A DNA stretch of 64,000 nucleotides from Combretum micranthum (taxonomy: Eukaryota > Streptophyta > Magnoliopsida > Myrtales > Combretaceae): NCBI GenBank assembly GCA_024138025.1, contig JAMXBD010002747.1:102231-166230 (forward strand), written 5' to 3'. The notes beneath the pieces were generated by a model, which was not told where the DNA came from, searched no databases, and saw only the letters and a list, made by a program, of their open reading frames with translations. Shown in pieces: positions 61,601 to 64,000 of this stretch (positions are counted from its first letter, which is position 1; the number at the start of each line of letters is the position of its first letter). The translations under genes and the position numbers were made by a program.

Positions 61601-62862
61601 GACCTGGTGTTAACACACCTCTGAGTAAAGCAACCAGACACCCTGCACTCAAAAATTATGTTGGAAAAGGAATTCAATTTTCTCTTAATCTTCTTGATCA
61701 GATCTTCAAAATGATGTTTTGTCTTTCCCTGAAAATGAAGAGAACAACCCAAACAATTTATAGGCGACTCCTGCTGCTTGAAGCCTGTTAATCTCTTGAC
61801 TTTCTTTATGTTACACTTATTTCTAGCACTAAACAGGTCCTAGTACTACTAAATTTTCATCCTAAAAGCCCCCCCATATTTCTTTGTAAAATTCTTTACT
61901 GAACTAGTAAGACTTAATGGACCATTTGCAAAACTAATAGTCACCCGTAAACACCGTATGGGAAACATTGAGAGAACGAAAATTTGCCAAACCTGGTATA
62001 GAGCTGCCACAGTTGAAGCGAATTGAAACCACAAGAGAAATATTTATCCAATTAGAGACCTTGCTCAATCCTTACCAGACTCAGGCAGTTTATGTGAAAT
62101 GACATAGAGGCATGCTTATATTTCTTAAGGATGGTTGCTTAAAAATAGGGTATACCCATTATAATTTATTTTATTGAGTGCATTGATGTATTTTCCTGTG
62201 GAATCTTGCTATGACCTTACACTAATTAATTATCAAAGAATAAATGTATTCCTTTAGTGGCCATACCAGCAAATTGCTGTATTCTCTTTGACAAATCAAG
62301 TGGGATGGTCTGAATGAGTCTTGCAGTCAATCCCTCCGTAAGTGAGCCTTAAGTGAGAGGTTATGTTTTGTTATGTTTTTAGAAGTGCCAATATATTTTT
62401 GTGCAGAACACGTCAGAAGAGAATGAAGTTTGCAATCCACTCTAATTGATGAAGGCAAAAAGTCTTCTGAAGCATGGCATGATGCCTTTTGTTTAATATT
62501 GCCATAACTTTAGCAATGCCTTTCAGTTGCAGTCATTCATTTAAAGCCCATGGTCTTATGTTTGCTGTACTAAGGTGCTTCACTACTACTGGTTTTGCGT
62601 GACTTTAACATTCTTAACTTTTTCCTGCATTTACTTGCTACTGAAGGCACAGCATGGAGGGCCCGCCTATGCACTGCCATATTGACTTCCAAGGTACAGA
62701 AAATTGATTCCAGTATGTCACAATCTGAATTTACTTTCAACAATGACCTTTAGCTGAACTTAGCTATTGAATTGTTTATTTCAGGAGGCTACTTGGTTGC
62801 ATCTTCATGAAACATGGGTGGAAAATCCAGGTGCAATGGACGATGGATCCTGGCCTTTGTAA
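55692..62862 (+). CDS. SPP: Sucrose-6-phosphate phosphatase, eight coding exons
   Basis: SPP removes phosphate from sucrose-6-phosphate, the last step of cytosolic sucrose synthesis after sucrose-phosphate synthase. Exons: 55692-55760, 55830-56126, 56252-56354, 56506-56696, 56768-57057, 57992-58170, 62647-62693 and 62785-62862, all with GT..AG introns. They code about 418 residues, the normal size. The HAD-phosphatase motifs are present: Asp-Leu-Asp-His-Thr (exon 1), Phe-Ser-Thr-Gly-Arg-Ser (exon 2), Lys-Gly-His-Ala (exon 4) and Gly-Asp-Ser-Gly-Asn-Asp (exon 4). The C-terminal SPP domain follows, its exon 6 carrying Trp-Val-Asp-Arg-Val and Asp-Thr-Trp-Leu-Val-Lys. The frame breaks about ten times, mostly at one-base gaps in short homopolymers (near 55979, 56057, 56110, 56255, 56533, 56552, 56558, 56565, 56861, 58010). 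Splice sites, length and motifs are kept, so consensus error is likelier than death. Confidence 0.88.
58724..59420 (-). pseudogene. DUF4283/zinc-knuckle protein remnant (LINE ORF1-type)
   Basis: On the minus strand, in several frames, the order is a Gly-Lys-Asn-Ile-Pro-Phe-Leu segment, an Asn-Glu-Lys-Gly-Thr-Phe-Leu-Phe segment, then [10 protein letters not shown] and Ala-Arg-Val-Cys-Val-Glu. A degraded knuckle with Phe-Gly-His-Ser...Cys-Pro follows. This matches the plant DUF4283 plus zinc-knuckle architecture found as ORF1 of L1-like LINEs. Frameshifts and stops break it. Confidence 0.65.
60170..60653 (-). pseudogene. LINE-type RNase H remnant
   Basis: The minus strand reads Leu-Asn-Leu-Asp-Gly-Ser-Tyr-Lys-Asn near 60510, the start of the RNase H domain that ends plant L1-like ORF2 proteins. 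A C-terminal part in a second frame follows (60355-60164). It is downstream, in minus direction, of the RT fragments at 61474-62034. Confidence 0.6.
61474..62034 (-). pseudogene. LINE reverse transcriptase C-terminal remnant
   Basis: Minus strand 62034-61849 contains a Phe-Ala-Asn-Gly...Lys-Lys-Tyr stretch like the region after the RT active site. 61752-61474 reads [11 protein letters not shown] and Tyr-Leu-Leu-Gln-Val-Leu-Glu-Pro-Ala, like the RT thumb of plant LINEs. With the RNase H at 60170-60653 it forms one truncated, decayed ORF2. Confidence 0.55.
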
Positions 62863-63424
62863 AGCGCATACACAAATAACTTTCACTAATACAAATGCGG
62901 TCTTCATGATAATTTGTATTCTTATGGAGCAACAATGATTCATGAGATTCAACCTCAGGAAGTTGAAGTCTCTGAAATGGGTAAACCCATATGATATTGC
63001 ATGCCTGTAATTTGATCTTCTGATTTTGTTACAGCCATGGTACGCCCCACCCTTACCATTACATTACAGTACCTTTTGAATATCTTGAGTTAACTCATTG
63101 CAGTCAATAAGAAATTCCTTATATTGCTTTCCCTGCAATGAATCTTTACCTACCAATGCTCATCTGATGCACAATCTTCCCATCGCTTCTGAAAAAATGT
63201 TATGTCCATTTGTTTCTTAGGCTTGTAAACTCGATGTCGTCAATCATTTCCTCTCTGATGGAGACGCAGAGGTGATTCTAGCCTGCTGTTTACACTAAAG
63301 ATATGAAGAATTAATGAACTTTGTATGTATAGAGGTCTGGTGGAGAATGATCCAGGGAGGGATGTGGAATGGAACGTTCATCCATCCCTTGTAGTGTTGT
63401 TACTGCTTTGTTTTGTGGAATAAA
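62863..63424 (+). other. SPP 3' UTR (inferred)
   Basis: Non-coding sequence between the SPP stop (60-62 of 62801-62862) and the polyadenylation signal at 63419. Nothing else is recognisable. An additional 3' UTR intron cannot be excluded (GTAAAC near 62981). Confidence 0.5.
63419..63424 (+). terminator. Polyadenylation signal of SPP
   Basis: AATAAA, the first canonical signal after the SPP C-terminal exon, preceded by a TG-rich stretch (GTAGTGTTGTTACTGC) as in plant far-upstream elements. Cleavage would lie 15-30 bases later. Confidence 0.55.
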
Positions 63425-64000
63425 CATATCATGAAATTCCTATTGATATGAAATCAGGAATTGTGATTGCTTGATAGAATCAAAGAAATAATTATTAGTT
63501 GACCTTTTTTAACATATTTCCACTGTGAGATCTAACTTTATAATCAAGTCATTAGTTGGGATACAAATATATTGATAAATTTCAATGTTCTTTTAATCTT
63601 TTATAAATATCATTGAAAAGCAATCATATAAAATCATTAATTTTTTTATTCAACTTCATTCTGTTCTTATCTTATTCGGTTCCGCATAACAACATATAAA
63701 TATACTTGGATATTTTAATCTAATAGAAACAAAGCATTAAGTCAGGTTTTTTCTTTAGTGTGGTGGTAAAGATCTAGTTTAGTTTGGACATGCACCCTTA
63801 GACTGCCAATACCAAAGTTCTTTTATTTTTGTTCCATCTTTTTTTTTTTCCCTGTTTTTTAATGAAGTTGTAATGGACGAAATATAACGAAACATATCAA
63901 ATCAAGATATCAAGGAAAAAAAATATAGATTGAGGAATTTATTATATATTATTTTTTTTCCTCAAAGGAAATCAAGAAATGTTATCTCCAAATATTATTG
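63425..64000. other. AT-rich intergenic sequence
   Basis: No gene, RNA or clear repeat end seen. A poly-T tract at 63839-63850 and A/T-rich sequence to the window edge. Confidence 0.4.

Larger units (their letters stand above)
58171..62646 (+). other. Last large SPP intron (4.5 kb) with LINE remnants
   Basis: The intron between SPP exons 6 and 7 opens with GTAAGG (58171) and closes with CTGAAG (62641-62646). It is by far the longest intron of the gene, and minus-strand LINE-type fragments account for much of it. Two T runs (about 58303-58345) would be the A-rich tail of a minus-strand element. Confidence 0.7.

Noticed and set aside
55140..63424. Calling SPP a pseudogene
   Set aside because: Frame breaks are mostly homopolymer deletions while splice sites, length and catalytic motifs are intact; error is the simpler explanation.

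Overview
The window is repeat-dense nuclear DNA of a flowering plant, most likely a eudicot. It is AT-rich and made mostly of nested LTR retrotransposons. One recognisable host gene, sucrose-6-phosphate phosphatase (SPP), lies on the + strand at the right-hand end. No tRNA, rRNA or CRISPR array was seen. I cannot name the species.

Left part (1-17878). A possible minus-strand LTR/primer-binding-site remnant is followed by unassigned DNA, an AT-rich degenerate tandem region (about 2540-3450) and a degenerate array of roughly 40-bp units. A coding-free LTR element with giant LTRs (family A: 4400-8936 and 10665-15196, internal part only about 1.7 kb) splits this array, which resumes at 15286 and fades near 16990. 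A hAT-like non-autonomous element (17005-17878) follows.

Middle part (17879-50183). This is a decayed Ty3/Gypsy Tat-lineage element on the + strand (gag end, protease, RT, RNase H, second RNase H, integrase, 3' LTR), opened up by later insertions. A solo giant LTR of family B, on the minus strand, sits inside the protease reading frame (18470-37686). That LTR carries a nearly complete Ty1/Copia Sirevirus-like element (20858-31634, perfect 5-bp target duplication, near-identical LTRs) and a solo LTR of family A (32655-37316). Downstream of integrase an antisense, apparently spliced coiled-coil gene (about 47860-41823, minus) is interrupted by a second solo family-B LTR on the + strand (42495-46504, perfect target duplication).

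Right part (50184-64000). A second Tat-type element on the minus strand keeps its 5' LTR, primer site, gag, protease and the start of RT, and ends abruptly at the + element's 3' LTR. AT-rich spacer and a GC-rich hAT-like remnant separate it from SPP (5' UTR about 55140, stop 62862, AATAAA 63419). The last SPP intron contains minus-strand LINE remnants.

Indels dominate the differences between repeat copies. The SPP exons, with canonical splice sites and full catalytic motifs, carry about ten small deletions, mostly one base and mostly in homopolymer runs. The simplest reading is uncorrected long-read consensus error, so broken reading frames here should not be taken at face value as pseudogenes.
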